Positions 27,603-37,035 are shown, counted from the stretch's first letter. The stretch is DNA of 64,000 bases from an uncultured Alphaproteobacteria bacterium (GCA_929200255.1 CAKMYZ010000005.1:113510-177509), one strand, 5' to 3'. Numbers and translations: made by a program. The notes: generated by a model from the letters alone, not told the origin.

Positions 27603-28481
27603 ATGGCTGATGGGTTCGCCGCAGAAAAAACCAAGGCATCTGCGTGGTTTCGCACATTGCGCGATGAAATTGTGGCGGCGTTTGAGGCGCTGGAGGATTC
27701 GCAAGGCGGTGATGGCCCCGCCGGGCGCTTTGACGTCTCTGAAACCAAACGCACGTCGGATGATGGATCGGATGCCGGTGGCGGGCTGATGTCGGTGATG
27801 CGCGGTGGCCGTGTGTTTGAAAAAGTCGGGGTCAATGTCTCGACCGTTTATGGCGCGCTTGGCGCCGCTGCGCAAAAGGCGATGGCGGCACGCGGTGTGC
27901 CCGGTATGGCAGATGATCCGCGTTTCTGGGCTTCGGGCATTTCACTGGTCGCGCATATGCAAAACCCCCATGTCCCGGCGGTTCATATGAATACCCGCAT
28001 GTTCTGGACACACCATGCCTGGTGGTTTGGCGGCGGTTCCGATCTGAACCCTTGCATCGAATACCCCGAGGACACAGCCCATTTTCACGCCACCCAGAAA
28101 GCGCATCTCGATCCGCATGGCGAAAGTTACTACCCCAAGCTCAAGCAATGGGCGGATGAGTATTTCTACATCCCGCACCGCAATCGCGCACGTGGTGTCG
28201 GTGGCATCTTTATGGATGACCACTGTACCGGTGACTGGGAGGCGGATTTCAAACTGACACAGGATATCGGCAAGGCATTCCTGCCAGCCTATGTGCCGTT
28301 GGTCGAAAAGCGCCGCAATGCCGATTGGACTGATGCCGATAAGGAGACGCAGTTGGTGCATCGTGGGCTTTATGCCGAATACAACCTTGTCTACGATCGC
28401 GGCACAAAGTTCGGGCTGGCCACGGGGCATGACGCCAATGCTGTGTTGATGAGCCTGCCACCATTGGCGAAATGGGTTTGA
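27603..28481 (+). CDS. hemF: Oxygen-dependent coproporphyrinogen III oxidase
   Basis: A 292-residue enzyme that uses O2 to convert coproporphyrinogen III to protoporphyrinogen IX in haem (and possibly bacteriochlorophyll) synthesis. Signature segments are present: FEKVGVNVSTVYG, HMNTRMFWTHHAWWFGGGSD, LNPCIEYPEDTAHFH, RGVGGIFMDDH and the C-terminal YNLVYDRGTKFGLATGH. The length is normal. The 100-bp gap to the divergent lipoprotein gene holds its promoter. Confidence 0.95.
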   Translation: MADGFAAEKTKASAWFRTLRDEIVAAFEALEDSQGGDGPAGRFDVSETKRTSDDGSDAGGGLMSVMRGGRVFEKVGVNVSTVYGALGAAAQKAMAARGVPGMADDPRFWASGISLVAHMQNPHVPAVHMNTRMFWTHHAWWFGGGSDLNPCIEYPEDTAHFHATQKAHLDPHGESYYPKLKQWADEYFYIPHRNRARGVGGIFMDDHCTGDWEADFKLTQDIGKAFLPAYVPLVEKRRNADWTDADKETQLVHRGLYAEYNLVYDRGTKFGLATGHDANAVLMSLPPLAKWV

Positions 28482-28862
28482 TCAATCCACCTGGATAAAG
28501 CGCGGGCCTTCGATGTCCCGGTTGCTTTGGCCACCGGAGTCTGTCTGCATGGTTGCTGGCTTGCCAGCCCCGGTGGCCAGTTGCGTCATCGCGACACGGA
28601 CGAAAAGCGGCGAGATACCATCACCAATCATGCCCGCGACCAGCACATAGAATCTGTCGGGTGCGATGGCGACAACGGCCCGCGCCGTGCGCATGGAGCG
28701 CAGGCCGACAGGGTATCGGTCTTCTGCGGAGGCCCCGAGTGCGACCTGTTCCTCGGCAGTGGCAGGGATAAAGACCAGCCAGGCACAAAAGAACAGAATT
28801 GCCGCCCGCACGGCAGAGCGGAACCCATGGAACGCAAGGCGCAATGTCAACGGGATTTTCAA
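28482..28862 (-). CDS. Small membrane or exported protein, unknown
   Basis: A 126-residue protein with a hydrophobic N-terminal segment (AAILFFCAWLVFIPATA, about 20-36) that could be a signal peptide ending AxA or a membrane anchor. The rest is mixed, with SMRTARAVVAIAPDRFYVLV suggesting a short beta-rich domain. No family recognised. It converges on hemF, its stop directly adjoining that of hemF, and lies downstream of hemE on the same strand with a 52-bp gap. Confidence 0.6.
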   Translation of the reverse strand: MKIPLTLRLAFHGFRSAVRAAILFFCAWLVFIPATAEEQVALGASAEDRYPVGLRSMRTARAVVAIAPDRFYVLVAGMIGDGISPLFVRVAMTQLATGAGKPATMQTDSGGQSNRDIEGPRFIQVD

Positions 28863-28914
28863 GCGAGAAAGCTCCGTTTGGTTGTCTGCGCCCTACGCCG
28901 CGGAGGTGCTGCTT

Positions 28915-29949
28915 CTAGGCTCCGCGCACAGTATCAATCATCAATTGGACATTTCCAGGATCGGCGTCAGGGGTGATCCCGTGGCCAAGGTTAAAGATAT
29001 GCGGCCCTTTGCCAAGGGCGTCGCAGATGCGCCGGGTTTCCGAGACGAGCGCCTGACCGCCTGTGACCATATGGGATGACTTCAGGTTGCCCTGCACGCA
29101 GCCGTCCTTTTGCACATGATCTGCCACCCAAGCGGCATCAACGCCATCGTCCACGGCCACGCAATCGGCCCCGGTTGCCGCATGGACACCCGCGTATTTT
29201 GTGCCTGCACCGCGTGGGAAGGCGATAACGGGGATGCCAGGGTGCTTTTCTTTCAGCGCGGCCGTGATCCGCTGCATCGGCTTGATCGAGAAGGTCGTGA
29301 AGTCATCCCCTGCCAGCGATCCGGCCCAACTGTCGAAAAGCTTTACACATTCCGCACCGGCCTCGATCTGTTTTGACAGATAGGCAATTGTCCCTTCGGT
29401 CAGCCGGTCAATAATCCCTTCAAATACGGGGCGGTTTTCGGCTTTGAGCGCATGGGCCGGCCCCTGATCCGGGGTGCCTTGCCCGGCGATCATATAGGTG
29501 GCCACGGTCCAGGGCGCGCCTGCAAAGCCGATCAATGTCGTCTCTTTGGGCAGTTCACGCGACAGGATCTTTACCGTCTCGTACACGGGGTTGAGTGTAT
29601 CGTGAATCGCTTCGGTTGGTTTGAGTTTGGCCAGTTCATCCTCGGTGGTGATTGTGGACAGGCGTGGGCCTTCGCCGGTGACAAACCACAGGTCCGCACC
29701 CAGGGCCTGCGGCAACAGCAGGATATCAGCAAAAAGGATTGCCGCATCAAAACCATAGCGGCGGATGGGTTGCTGCGTAACCTCTGCCGCAAGTTCCGGG
29801 TTATAGCATAGCGACAAGAAGTCCCCGGCCTGCGCGCGGGTTGCCTTATACTCGGGCAAGTACCGCCCTGCCTGACGCATCATCCAGATCGGTGGCGTGG
29901 GAAGTGTTTCGCCGGCAAGGGCCCGGAGAATGGTTTTCTGCTGCGCCAT
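28915..29949 (-). CDS. hemE: Uroporphyrinogen decarboxylase
   Basis: A 344-residue enzyme removing the four acetate carboxyls of uroporphyrinogen III. It shows the N-terminal [20 protein letters not shown] (the substrate-binding Arg motif), the catalytic Asp in [15 protein letters not shown], the [14 protein letters not shown] stretch, and the C-terminal [16 protein letters not shown]. The length is normal. It is divergent from hemC across 93 bp; with hemF this gives three haem genes within 3.4 kb. Confidence 0.96.
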   Translation of the reverse strand: MAQQKTILRALAGETLPTPPIWMMRQAGRYLPEYKATRAQAGDFLSLCYNPELAAEVTQQPIRRYGFDAAILFADILLLPQALGADLWFVTGEGPRLSTITTEDELAKLKPTEAIHDTLNPVYETVKILSRELPKETTLIGFAGAPWTVATYMIAGQGTPDQGPAHALKAENRPVFEGIIDRLTEGTIAYLSKQIEAGAECVKLFDSWAGSLAGDDFTTFSIKPMQRITAALKEKHPGIPVIAFPRGAGTKYAGVHAATGADCVAVDDGVDAAWVADHVQKDGCVQGNLKSSHMVTGGQALVSETRRICDALGKGPHIFNLGHGITPDADPGNVQLMIDTVRGA

Positions 29950-30042
29950 GAGAAGTCCTTTTTGAAGTCTCTGTGGTCCCAGTTGGATGCAAACATGTCA
30001 AGGGAGTTGTCAGGCCAGATTGACGGGTCTAACAATCACATC

Positions 30043-30978
30043 ATGACCCTGAATTTACCCTCTCCTGCATCGCCGTTCAACATCGGAACCCGTGGATCAC
30101 CCTTGGCCCTAGCCCAGGCGCATGAGACCCGCGCGCGGTTGATGGCGGCTTTTGATTTGCCTGAAAGTGCCTTTGAGATTTGCATTATCAAGGTGACGGG
30201 TGATGCCATTCAGGACCGCCCGCTAAAAGAGATCGGTGGCAAGGGTTTGTTCACTCGCGAGATCGAAGAGGCGCTGCTGGATGGGTCAATTGATATCGCC
30301 GTGCATTCCATGAAGGATATGCCGGTGGAACAGCCCGGTGGGCTGCTGCTGAACACCTATCTGCCGCGTGAGGATGTACGCGATGCGTTTGTGTCGCTGA
30401 GTGCGAAAGGCTTGGGCGATCTGGCAGAAGGCGCCACCGTTGGCACGTCGTCTCTGCGCCGCTGTGCGCAGCTGTTGGCCCGGCGCCCTGATCTGAAGAT
30501 CGTGGAATTTCGCGGCAATGTGCAGACCCGGTTGAAAAAACTAGCTGATGGTGTGGCCGAGGCAACCTTTCTGGCGATGGCGGGCTTGAACCGTCTGGGC
30601 ATGATGGATGTGCCGCGCAGGGCTGTGATGCCTGAGGATATGCTGCCCGCGGTGGCGCAGGGGGCGATCGGGATAGAGCGGCGCGGTGATGATACGCGTG
30701 CCGCGGAGATGCTGGAGGCCATTCACGATGGCCCCACGGGCCAGCGGCTGGCTGCGGAGCGCGCGTTTCTGGCGCATCTGGATGGGTCGTGTGAGACGCC
30801 GATTGGCGGCTTGGCCGATCTGGATGGTGGATCGCTGCGGTTGCGTGGAGAGATATTGCGCACCGATGGCACAGAAGTGTTCAACGATGACATGACCGGC
30901 GACATTGCGGATGGGGCCGAGATGGGGCGCGCGATGGCTGCCAAACTTTTGGCGCAGGCTGGCCCGGAGTTTTTCTAA
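30043..30978 (+). CDS. hemC: Porphobilinogen deaminase (hydroxymethylbilane synthase)
   Basis: A 311-residue enzyme joining four porphobilinogen units. Visible: FNIGTRGSPLALAQA at the N-terminus, HSMKDMPVEQP with the active-site region, GTSSLRRCAQL, and the cofactor-attachment C250 in LDGSCETPIGG. ATG 30043 is chosen because homologous sequence begins there; the frame runs back to 29962. Its end is separated from the convergent FAD oxidase by a hairpin. Confidence 0.95.
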   Translation: MTLNLPSPASPFNIGTRGSPLALAQAHETRARLMAAFDLPESAFEICIIKVTGDAIQDRPLKEIGGKGLFTREIEEALLDGSIDIAVHSMKDMPVEQPGGLLLNTYLPREDVRDAFVSLSAKGLGDLAEGATVGTSSLRRCAQLLARRPDLKIVEFRGNVQTRLKKLADGVAEATFLAMAGLNRLGMMDVPRRAVMPEDMLPAVAQGAIGIERRGDDTRAAEMLEAIHDGPTGQRLAAERAFLAHLDGSCETPIGGLADLDGGSLRLRGEILRTDGTEVFNDDMTGDIADGAEMGRAMAAKLLAQAGPEFF

Positions 30979-31013
30979 GCGGCCAACGAGTTTCGTCGAA
31001 ATTCCTTCTATCC

Positions 31014-31041
31014 AGCAAGAAAATTCTCGAATTTTCTTGCT
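31014..31041. terminator. Bidirectional terminator hairpin between hemC and the FAD oxidase
   Basis: AGCAAGAAAATT (31014-31025) and AATTTTCTTGCT (31030-31041) form a perfect 12-bp stem around CTCG. It sits between two converging genes, and its right arm touches the stop codon of the minus-strand gene. The A/T blocks give a U-run in either direction. Confidence 0.6.
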
Positions 31042-32453
31042 CAGGCCTGCGGGATCACCTTTCCGGGATTGAGGATGTTATTTGGATCAAGCGCTGCTTT
31101 GATTGCCCGCATTGTATCCAGCGCAACCGGATCTTTGCGCCGTTTCATGGTGTTCAGCTTTGACACCCCGATTCCGTGTTCTGCACTGAATGATCCGCCC
31201 AGTTCCTGCACCACATCTTCGACCGCTTCGACCAGCGCATTCATCACATCGGGGTCATTGCGGCTGATGTAACTGGTGTGGTGAATGTTGCCGTCGCCCA
31301 AATGGGCCACGATGACCTCACTGGCGTTGGGATCAATGGCCTTGATGCGCGGGGTCAGCATGTCTTGAAACGTCGCGACCTTGTCAAGCGGCACGGCTAC
31401 GTCCGTGTTTACGAAGACACCGCCAAAAAAGGCGACTTCGCCTGCATCTTCGCGCCGTTTCCAGATGTCGCGGCGCTGGGCTTCATTCTGGGCGATGACC
31501 GCGTCCAGCACGGTGCCTTCTTCCAGCATCGCACCCAACGTGTCTTCTAGCAGTGTCACCACCGGCAGACTGCCATCCGGGGCGGGCAGGGCGTCGCGGG
31601 CCATGGTGGCCGCCACTTCGATCATGATGTTGACATCATAGGCGTCTTCGAAGGGAGGCTGCGCATCAGGGAACAATGCGCGATGCTTGTCGATGTAGCT
31701 GCGGGGCATGTACTCAAAAGCTTCAACCCCGCCGCCAGTAGCGCTTTGGAGTTGATGCAACAGGTCGAGTGCGTCGGGCAAAGACTGTACCGCTACCATG
31801 GCGGTGGCGTAAGCGCGGGGTTTGGGGCGCAGTTTCAGTACCGCGGCGGTGATGACCCCCAATGTGCCCTCTGCCCCGATCATCAGATTGCGCAGATCAA
31901 GGCCAGAGTTGTCCTTATGTAGTTCGCTCATCAAATTCATGATCCGCCCATCGGCCATCACAACCTCAAGCCCCAGACACAGCCCGCGTGTGCTGCCGTA
32001 GCGCACGACGTTGGAGCCACCGGCATTGGTAGAGAGTAGGCCACCGATCATGGCAGAACCGCGTGCACCCAGAGTGAGAGGGAAGATCAAATCATGGGCG
32101 GCGACTGCATCGTGTAGGTTGGAGAGGATGACCCCTGCGCCAACCGTGGCAGTTTGTCCCGCGACATTGATTTCGGTGATCGTGTTGAGTCGTTCGACAG
32201 AGAGCATTAACGCGCCGTCCGCCAGTGTTGCACCGGTCAGCCCCGTGCGACCGGAAGCGGGTACAACGGGCGTGCCGGTATCATTGGCAATCCTGAGTAT
32301 TGCAGAGACCTCGGCGGTGTTTTCTGGCCGCAGGACCGCCATGGGGGTGGAGGTATAGGCGCCCGTCCAGTCTTTGCCGTAAGGCGCGGCGTCGTTGCCG
32401 GTCAGAATGCGGTCAGGGCCGATGGCTTGGGCGATTTGGTCAAGAACGGGCAT
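31041..32453 (-). CDS. FAD-linked 2-hydroxyacid dehydrogenase (GlcD/D-2HGDH type)
   Basis: A 470-residue flavoprotein. The PCMH FAD-binding domain is at 35-215 (TPVVPASGRTGLTGATLADG, GGLLSTNAGGSN) and the C-terminal FAD-oxidase cap has HLGDGNIHH and SAEHGIG near residue 420. Family members oxidise D-lactate, glycolate or D-2-hydroxyglutarate and pass electrons to quinone or ETF; the substrate cannot be settled by eye. Single-subunit length favours a D-2-hydroxyglutarate or D-lactate dehydrogenase over GlcDEF. ATG 32453 has GGAGAG 7 bases upstream; ATG 32492 is an alternative. Confidence 0.88.
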   Translation of the reverse strand: MPVLDQIAQAIGPDRILTGNDAAPYGKDWTGAYTSTPMAVLRPENTAEVSAILRIANDTGTPVVPASGRTGLTGATLADGALMLSVERLNTITEINVAGQTATVGAGVILSNLHDAVAAHDLIFPLTLGARGSAMIGGLLSTNAGGSNVVRYGSTRGLCLGLEVVMADGRIMNLMSELHKDNSGLDLRNLMIGAEGTLGVITAAVLKLRPKPRAYATAMVAVQSLPDALDLLHQLQSATGGGVEAFEYMPRSYIDKHRALFPDAQPPFEDAYDVNIMIEVAATMARDALPAPDGSLPVVTLLEDTLGAMLEEGTVLDAVIAQNEAQRRDIWKRREDAGEVAFFGGVFVNTDVAVPLDKVATFQDMLTPRIKAIDPNASEVIVAHLGDGNIHHTSYISRNDPDVMNALVEAVEDVVQELGGSFSAEHGIGVSKLNTMKRRKDPVALDTMRAIKAALDPNNILNPGKVIPQA

Positions 32454-32621
32454 GCCTACTCTCCAATGGTGCTGGCGAGACGCTAGCGTCATATCGCGTG
32501 CGGGGGAAGTGATGACGCGGCAGAATTGTCACGTACTTGAGGGTGCCTTGGCGGCGCCAAATGCCCATAGGGTCGGCTGCCGGTTTGGAGCGGTCTATCT
32601 GCTTTATCTGACGGAGTTTGG

Positions 32622-32698
<77 letters not shown>

Positions 32699-32754
32699 GT
32701 TCCACGAGCGAGGGGTTACGCAATGGGGGCTGGGCTGTCAAACCGATTCTGCTG

Positions 32755-32780
32755 GTAAGGTGGGTTAAAACCCACCTTAC
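32755..32780. repeat. Perfect 26-bp palindrome, GTAAGGTGGGT element
   Basis: GTAAGGTGGGTT (32755-32766) is mirrored by AACCCACCTTAC (32769-32780) around two bases. It belongs to a small dispersed family seen at four places in this window, all sharing GTARGGTGGGT. It lies between the tRNA and the cydB relic. Confidence 0.8.
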
Positions 32781-32800
32781 GTGTCGCAACCGTCCTGCCT

Positions 32801-32821
32801 GTAAGGTGGGTCTTGACCCAC
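32801..32821. repeat. Second GTAAGGTGGGT palindromic element
   Basis: GTAAGGTGGGTC is followed by TTGACCCAC; GTGGGTC (32806-32812) and GACCCAC (32815-32821) form a 7-bp hairpin. It is 20 bp from the 26-bp palindrome and on the same side of the cydB relic. Confidence 0.7.
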
Positions 32822-32827
32822 GCCCAT

Positions 32828-33170
32828 CTAGTCAGAGCGTAGCTCGGGCGCCCCGCCACCGAAAATCACACAGGACATGACCGTATACCCCGTGATCGTC
32901 GGCAGTACGATGCAGGTTCCGATCAGGATGATGAAGAAGCTGTCCGGGGCACTCTCCGCTTCTTAAATTGTGATCTGGTTTGGCAGCACATAGGGGTAGA
33001 AAACTGTAACCCCCCCCGAAAGCCATCACTCAAGGCTGCGTTGCAGCTGTACAGGCTACTAGCACGACCGGCGGTTCTCTGAGTGGGGCATTTTGTGCAG
33101 CATCGACCAGAGCGAGAACACCAGCAAAGCGCACAGGATTGGCAGTGGCGATCGCTGGGCGCGCGGAAAT
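32828..33170 (-). pseudogene. cydB: Relic of cytochrome bd oxidase subunit II (cydB) 3' end
   Basis: The minus strand translates as FYPYVLPNQITI, stop, EAESAPDSFFIILIG, then LPTITGYTVMSCVIFGGG and a natural stop at 32830-32828. This matches the C-terminal spans of CydB, where PYIVPxxxTIWxAAxAPxS and LPxIxGYTxxSYxVFRGK are usual, with TAA (32965-32963) in place of the Trp codon. Further upstream another frame gives PILCALLVFSLWSMLHKM, the preceding CydB segment, so there is a frameshift, probably at the poly-C run near 33010. No cydA and no 5' part of cydB remain. The rest of the 32699-33247 gap has no intact gene. Confidence 0.75.
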
Positions 33171-33247
33171 CACGAAATCTGTGGCAGGGTCGACAGAATT
33201 GCTCGTGGTCGCTTGTTGCTGTGTAATGATAGAAGAGCGACTGGAGA

Positions 33248-34213
33248 CTAGCGGGTCAATGTCCAGCGTGTTTCCTGGCTATAGGGCTGATTGGGGGTCA
33301 CTCTGATCGACCCGAAGCCCCGATGATTTGGGGTATCGGGCCAGGCCTGTGGTTCGATGGCGAGGCCCTCATAGCAGGCACGACCGGGCCGGTGAGAGGT
33401 TGCGGCGTCGTGGATTTGCACACCAGACTCTGTCGTGGCCAAGGTCATGCCGACATTGGTTTGCCCGGTCAGCCAAAGGACGTCGCGGATTGCCTGTTTG
33501 CCATCAACAATGCAGAAGTTGTGGTCTAGATTAGGCGAGGCAATCTTCGGTGCGATGGGATAGCGGAAGTCCATCGGAGTGTCCGCGACTGCTGCAACCT
33601 CTCCGGTTGGGCAGGCGCTGTCGTTGATAGGCAGATAGTGATCGGCTGCGATTTGCAATTTATGACCTGCCCATGTCTCGGTGCCATCAAGGTTCCAGTA
33701 AATGTGACTGGCAAAGTTCATGCAGGTCGGGGCATCCGTGATCCCGTTGATGGTCATGGTCAGCGCGGCAGGTGCGCTGACCTGATAGGTCACCCGAATG
33801 TCGCGGTTGCCGGGAAGCCCCGCAACGCCGTCGGCCAGAGACAGTGCTAGTGTGATGCTATCGGCGGTCTGCGATGCGACCTGCCAAACCCGGCGATGCA
33901 CCCCATCGGACCCGGAGTGCAGGTGGACCGCGCCGTTTTCGTTACGCTCCAATTCGTACATCATCCCGTCCAGTCGTACGCGGGCATTGCTGATCCGGTT
34001 GGCGATCGGGCCCACAATCGCGCCGAAATAACCCATGGAGTTCTCATAGTCGCTGAGCAAATTTGAGCCAAGCGCCAACCCGCGTGGGACACCAGCCAAA
34101 CGGACATCTTGTACGATTGCGCCGAAGGTAAGGATACTGACCGTCAGATCACCGGCAGAAATAGTGATCTTCGCAATATCTTCACCGGCCTGGGTCTGGC
34201 CGAAATGTACCAT
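33248..34213 (-). CDS. galM: Aldose 1-epimerase (galactose mutarotase)
   Basis: A 321-residue mutarotase interconverting alpha and beta aldoses. Recognisable: FGAIVGPIANRISNAR, HLHSGSDGVHRRVW with the substrate-binding His, NFASHIYWNL, and CYEGLAIEPQAWPD containing the catalytic Glu. The length is slightly under the 340 of the E. coli enzyme but complete. It is the last gene of the galactose/galactonate group and is separated from the lactonase gene by a 337-bp stretch without a supportable gene. Confidence 0.92.
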   Translation of the reverse strand: MVHFGQTQAGEDIAKITISAGDLTVSILTFGAIVQDVRLAGVPRGLALGSNLLSDYENSMGYFGAIVGPIANRISNARVRLDGMMYELERNENGAVHLHSGSDGVHRRVWQVASQTADSITLALSLADGVAGLPGNRDIRVTYQVSAPAALTMTINGITDAPTCMNFASHIYWNLDGTETWAGHKLQIAADHYLPINDSACPTGEVAAVADTPMDFRYPIAPKIASPNLDHNFCIVDGKQAIRDVLWLTGQTNVGMTLATTESGVQIHDAATSHRPGRACYEGLAIEPQAWPDTPNHRGFGSIRVTPNQPYSQETRWTLTR

Positions 34214-34550
34214 TACGAATGCTCCTGATGCACATATTTGCGGCTGGAATCATTGTGCTACGCCACTTTAGCGCGGCGTCGACATAGTTGAAGGCAAAAC
34301 GATGCGTCGCCCATTTCCGCGCAGCAGTGGACCACCCGCCCGCCGCTCACCCCCGCCGCCAACCAGTGCAATAGCGTCATCGGGTGGCATGCTTTCAGTG
34401 GGGTCCACACTGAGGTCAGTGGTGGGCAGGTCGGGGCCAAAGCGGGGTGGTGGCGGCGGTTGGCGTACCAAGGGTAATCTTGTGCGCTGCACTGCCAAGC
34501 ACGCCGCCTATGCGCTTCATGGTCGTCCCTTTGCATTCGTGGTCAGGCCT
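34214..34550. other. Gene-free gap inside the galactonate cluster, probably decayed sequence
   Basis: Between galM and the lactonase gene, where the other genes of the cluster overlap or are 3 bp apart. The minus strand offers an ATG at 34520 (MKRIGGVLGSAAHKITLG) that stops after about 34 residues, then fragments in other frames. None is convincing as a gene. The simplest reading is a deleted or degraded cluster member. Confidence 0.4.
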
Positions 34551-35372
34551 TTACAGGATCACCCGGTGTTCCGCCTGTCCGGTGTAGCGGGTTTGGGCGG
34601 CAAATGTCTTGCCCTGATCGTCACCTTTCAGGCCAACTGCAGCCGTGGTGCAATAAAGCGTTGTCAGATCATCCCCGCCAAATGCCGGGCAAGAGGTTTG
34701 TTCTGCACCAAAGCCGAAGCTTTCAATAAATGTGCCATCAGGCGCATAGCCAGCAACACGCCCCACTCCCCACTGCGCGTTCCACAGGTTGCCACTTTTA
34801 TCGACCACGGCCCCGTCCGGACGGAAAGAAGTGTCGCGCAGGTCGATGTGCAGTGCAGGCTCTGCGCAGGGCCAACCGTCCGCATCCAGGGCGACGCGCA
34901 TGATCATGTGGGTAGGCGTATCGGTGAAATAGGCCATCTTACCATCCGGCGCAAAACAGATCGCGTTTGAGATCGTGATATCCGAGCAGAGCCTGCGCAA
35001 TTCGCCTTTGTAGAAACGGTAGATCGCGCCTGCGTTTGGCTCTGCATTGATCCCCATGGTGCCGATCCAGAACCCGCCCTGCGGGTCGGCGCGCCCATCG
35101 TTCGAACGCGTGACGGGGTTGTCCGCTTCCAGCGGCACAACAACACCGTGGTTGCCGGTTGTCAGGTCAAGATGTCGGATGGCGTTCTCTGAGGCGATCA
35201 GCAGGGTGGTGTCATCAATCCAGCCTGCAGCGCTGACGTAACCGTCAAAATCCCAGTGCCGCGCCTTGCTGTACAGACGCTTGCCCAGAATATCGAACCA
35301 GAACAACTCTTTGCGGATTGGATGCCACAGTGGCCCCTCACCAAGTTGGCATTGTGTGGCATCAAAGATCAT
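34551..35372 (-). CDS. SMP-30/gluconolactonase family lactonase
   Basis: A 273-residue six-bladed beta-propeller lactonase. Metal-site regions are visible: EGPLWHP (Glu ligand), [17 protein letters not shown] (Asn ligand), [18 protein letters not shown] and [17 protein letters not shown]. In the context of dgoA and dgoK it most likely opens D-galactono- or a related sugar lactone. Its ATG overlaps the stop of dgoA by 4 bp. Confidence 0.88.
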   Translation of the reverse strand: MIFDATQCQLGEGPLWHPIRKELFWFDILGKRLYSKARHWDFDGYVSAAGWIDDTTLLIASENAIRHLDLTTGNHGVVVPLEADNPVTRSNDGRADPQGGFWIGTMGINAEPNAGAIYRFYKGELRRLCSDITISNAICFAPDGKMAYFTDTPTHMIMRVALDADGWPCAEPALHIDLRDTSFRPDGAVVDKSGNLWNAQWGVGRVAGYAPDGTFIESFGFGAEQTSCPAFGGDDLTTLYCTTAAVGLKGDDQGKTFAAQTRYTGQAEHRVIL

Positions 35373-35974
35373 GTGGCCGTCGCATCGTAAGCTGAAACCA
35401 TATCGCGTGCCCGCGCCGCGACTTCGGTTACGGGTAGCCCCGGCGTATAGAGCGCAGAGCCGATGCCGAAACCATCAGCACTTGCCTCTATCCACGCCGC
35501 AAGGTTGTCTGCACCAACGCCGCCAACCGCATAGATCTGCGTGCCTTCGGGCAGCACCGCGCGGATGGCTTTGATCCCCGCAGGGCCAATCAGACTGGCG
35601 GGGAAAACCTTTAACCCGTCCGCACCGGCCTTCAGTGCGCCAAAACACTCGGTTGGTGTCATGACGCCGGGCCAGCTTTGCATGCCAGCGGTTTTGGTGG
35701 CGACAATCACCCGCTGGTCAGTGTTGGGCGAGACGATCAGCCTGCCGCCAGCTTGGGCCGCGCGCCCTACATCCGCGACCGACAGGACCGTGCCAGCGCC
35801 GATCAGCGCGTCGTTGCCATACGCGTCCACCATCGCCTTGATGCTGTCAAATGGATCAGGTGAGTTCAGCGGCACTTCGATCTTGGTGATGCCAGCGTCG
35901 ATCAGGGCGGCAGCAATGGGGGCCGCCTCAACCGGAGTGATCCCGCGCAGAATGGCGATCAGGGGACGCTCCAT
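35369..35974 (-). CDS. dgoA: 2-Dehydro-3-deoxy-6-phosphogalactonate aldolase
   Basis: A 201-residue class I aldolase of the KDPG/KDPGal family, splitting the phosphorylated acid to pyruvate and glyceraldehyde 3-phosphate. It has [14 protein letters not shown] at the N-terminus, GAGTVLS, the Schiff-base Lys in [12 protein letters not shown], and [12 protein letters not shown]. KDPGal specificity rather than KDPG is inferred from the adjacent dgoK, 3 bp upstream. Confidence 0.9.
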   Translation of the reverse strand: MERPLIAILRGITPVEAAPIAAALIDAGITKIEVPLNSPDPFDSIKAMVDAYGNDALIGAGTVLSVADVGRAAQAGGRLIVSPNTDQRVIVATKTAGMQSWPGVMTPTECFGALKAGADGLKVFPASLIGPAGIKAIRAVLPEGTQIYAVGGVGADNLAAWIEASADGFGIGSALYTPGLPVTEVAARARDMVSAYDATAT

Positions 35975-35977
35975 TGG

Positions 35978-36883
35978 TTACCCTTTCAAGCGTTGGTAGG
36001 CCGCCGTCAGGCCCGCAAGCGTGACAGAGGTTGAATTCACTTGCGTGGCGGGGGCGCCCTGCGTGGCCAAGGCATCAACGTAGATTTTGGACAGGTTGTT
36101 ATTGCCGATCACGGCGATCTGCTGACCTAGCCAGTAGGGTTTTGACCCAGCCAATTCCGCCCCGATCAACAGCCCCGAAAGTTGCGCGCGCGCTGATACG
36201 CCGCTCAGGCCATGCAGCAGGCCTTCGGCCCGCAGCGAAAAGAGCCTGCTGGCGATCCGTTCCGGTCGGGCGAGGGCGGTATCCAACCCTGCAAGGAAAG
36301 CATCGTTGTCCCAGCCGTCGGTCGCGATGGCATGTCGCAGGACAGTCTGCTCAGAGATGGCCGAAAAGAGTTCACCGGTCATGAAGGTCTGAAAGCTGAC
36401 CACTTCATCCGCGCTGATATGCACCCATTTCGTGTGAGTGCCGGGCAGGCAAATCACACCGTCCCAACCCGGATTACGTGACAGAAACCCGCTGATCTGG
36501 GTTTCTTCTCCGCGCATGACGTCTGCGGGGCCCACCTGTTTGATGCCGGGGATCACAAAAACCGAGAGGGCCGCATCCTGCGTAACAGCCTGCGCCAACC
36601 CACCGGGCAGCGTGGCGCAAGGCACGGCAGCATAGGGTGCTTCGACCCAGCCCTGCCGCGCGCCGACCATGCCACAGGCGACAACCGTTGTTGGCCCGGC
36701 GATCCAGTCACCCACCACCGTAAGCAAAGCCGGTTCAAACTGGTCTCGTGCCAGTTGACCCACGCCTTTGTCAGAGCGAGCCTCTGCCAGAACGGTGCCT
36801 GATGCAGACATCGCCCAGGCGCGCATGTTGCTGGTGCCCCAGTCAACGGCGATCCAATCGGCCTTAGTTGTGTTTTCGGTCAT
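35978..36883 (-). CDS. dgoK: 2-Dehydro-3-deoxygalactonokinase
   Basis: A 301-residue sugar acid kinase of the De Ley-Doudoroff galactose pathway. The N-terminal IAVDWGTSNMRAW is the DgoK phosphate-binding signature; VACGMVGARQGWVEAPYA and CLPGTHTKWVHI are also typical. Its ATG overlaps the stop codon of a truncated SDR frame upstream (ATGA at 36883-36880), so the operon once began further upstream. Confidence 0.9.
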   Translation of the reverse strand: MTENTTKADWIAVDWGTSNMRAWAMSASGTVLAEARSDKGVGQLARDQFEPALLTVVGDWIAGPTTVVACGMVGARQGWVEAPYAAVPCATLPGGLAQAVTQDAALSVFVIPGIKQVGPADVMRGEETQISGFLSRNPGWDGVICLPGTHTKWVHISADEVVSFQTFMTGELFSAISEQTVLRHAIATDGWDNDAFLAGLDTALARPERIASRLFSLRAEGLLHGLSGVSARAQLSGLLIGAELAGSKPYWLGQQIAVIGNNNLSKIYVDALATQGAPATQVNSTSVTLAGLTAAYQRLKG

Positions 36884-36996
36884 CCGGTGCCTATCCGCCC
36901 TTTATCAACCACGCGTATCTGGCCTGTCATCATTGCAGACTTCTTCGAGGCCAGAAAGAGCCCTTCACTTACCACATCGGCAGGTTGGAAATAGGT
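36880..36996 (-). pseudogene. C-terminal stump of a short-chain dehydrogenase
   Basis: An open stretch of 38 codons ending in the TGA that overlaps the dgoK start reads QPADVVSEGLFLASKKSAMM, then TGQIRVVDKG. This is the conserved end of sugar-oxidising SDRs (xPxDVAxAxLFLASDxSxMxTGQxxxVDGG). An in-frame TAA at 36999-36997 closes it upstream, and the rest of the gene is absent. It probably was the galactose (or related) dehydrogenase of this operon. Confidence 0.65.
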
Positions 36997-37035
36997 TTAC
37001 GGCCTGCGCGAAGTAGAAGGGAGTCTGAAAGGTGT

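Noticed and set aside
32832..33029. 65-codon frame MMAFGGGYSFLPLC on the minus strand
   Set aside because: It is out of frame with the CydB reading of the same DNA, which shows clear family similarity; I treat the region as a cydB relic.
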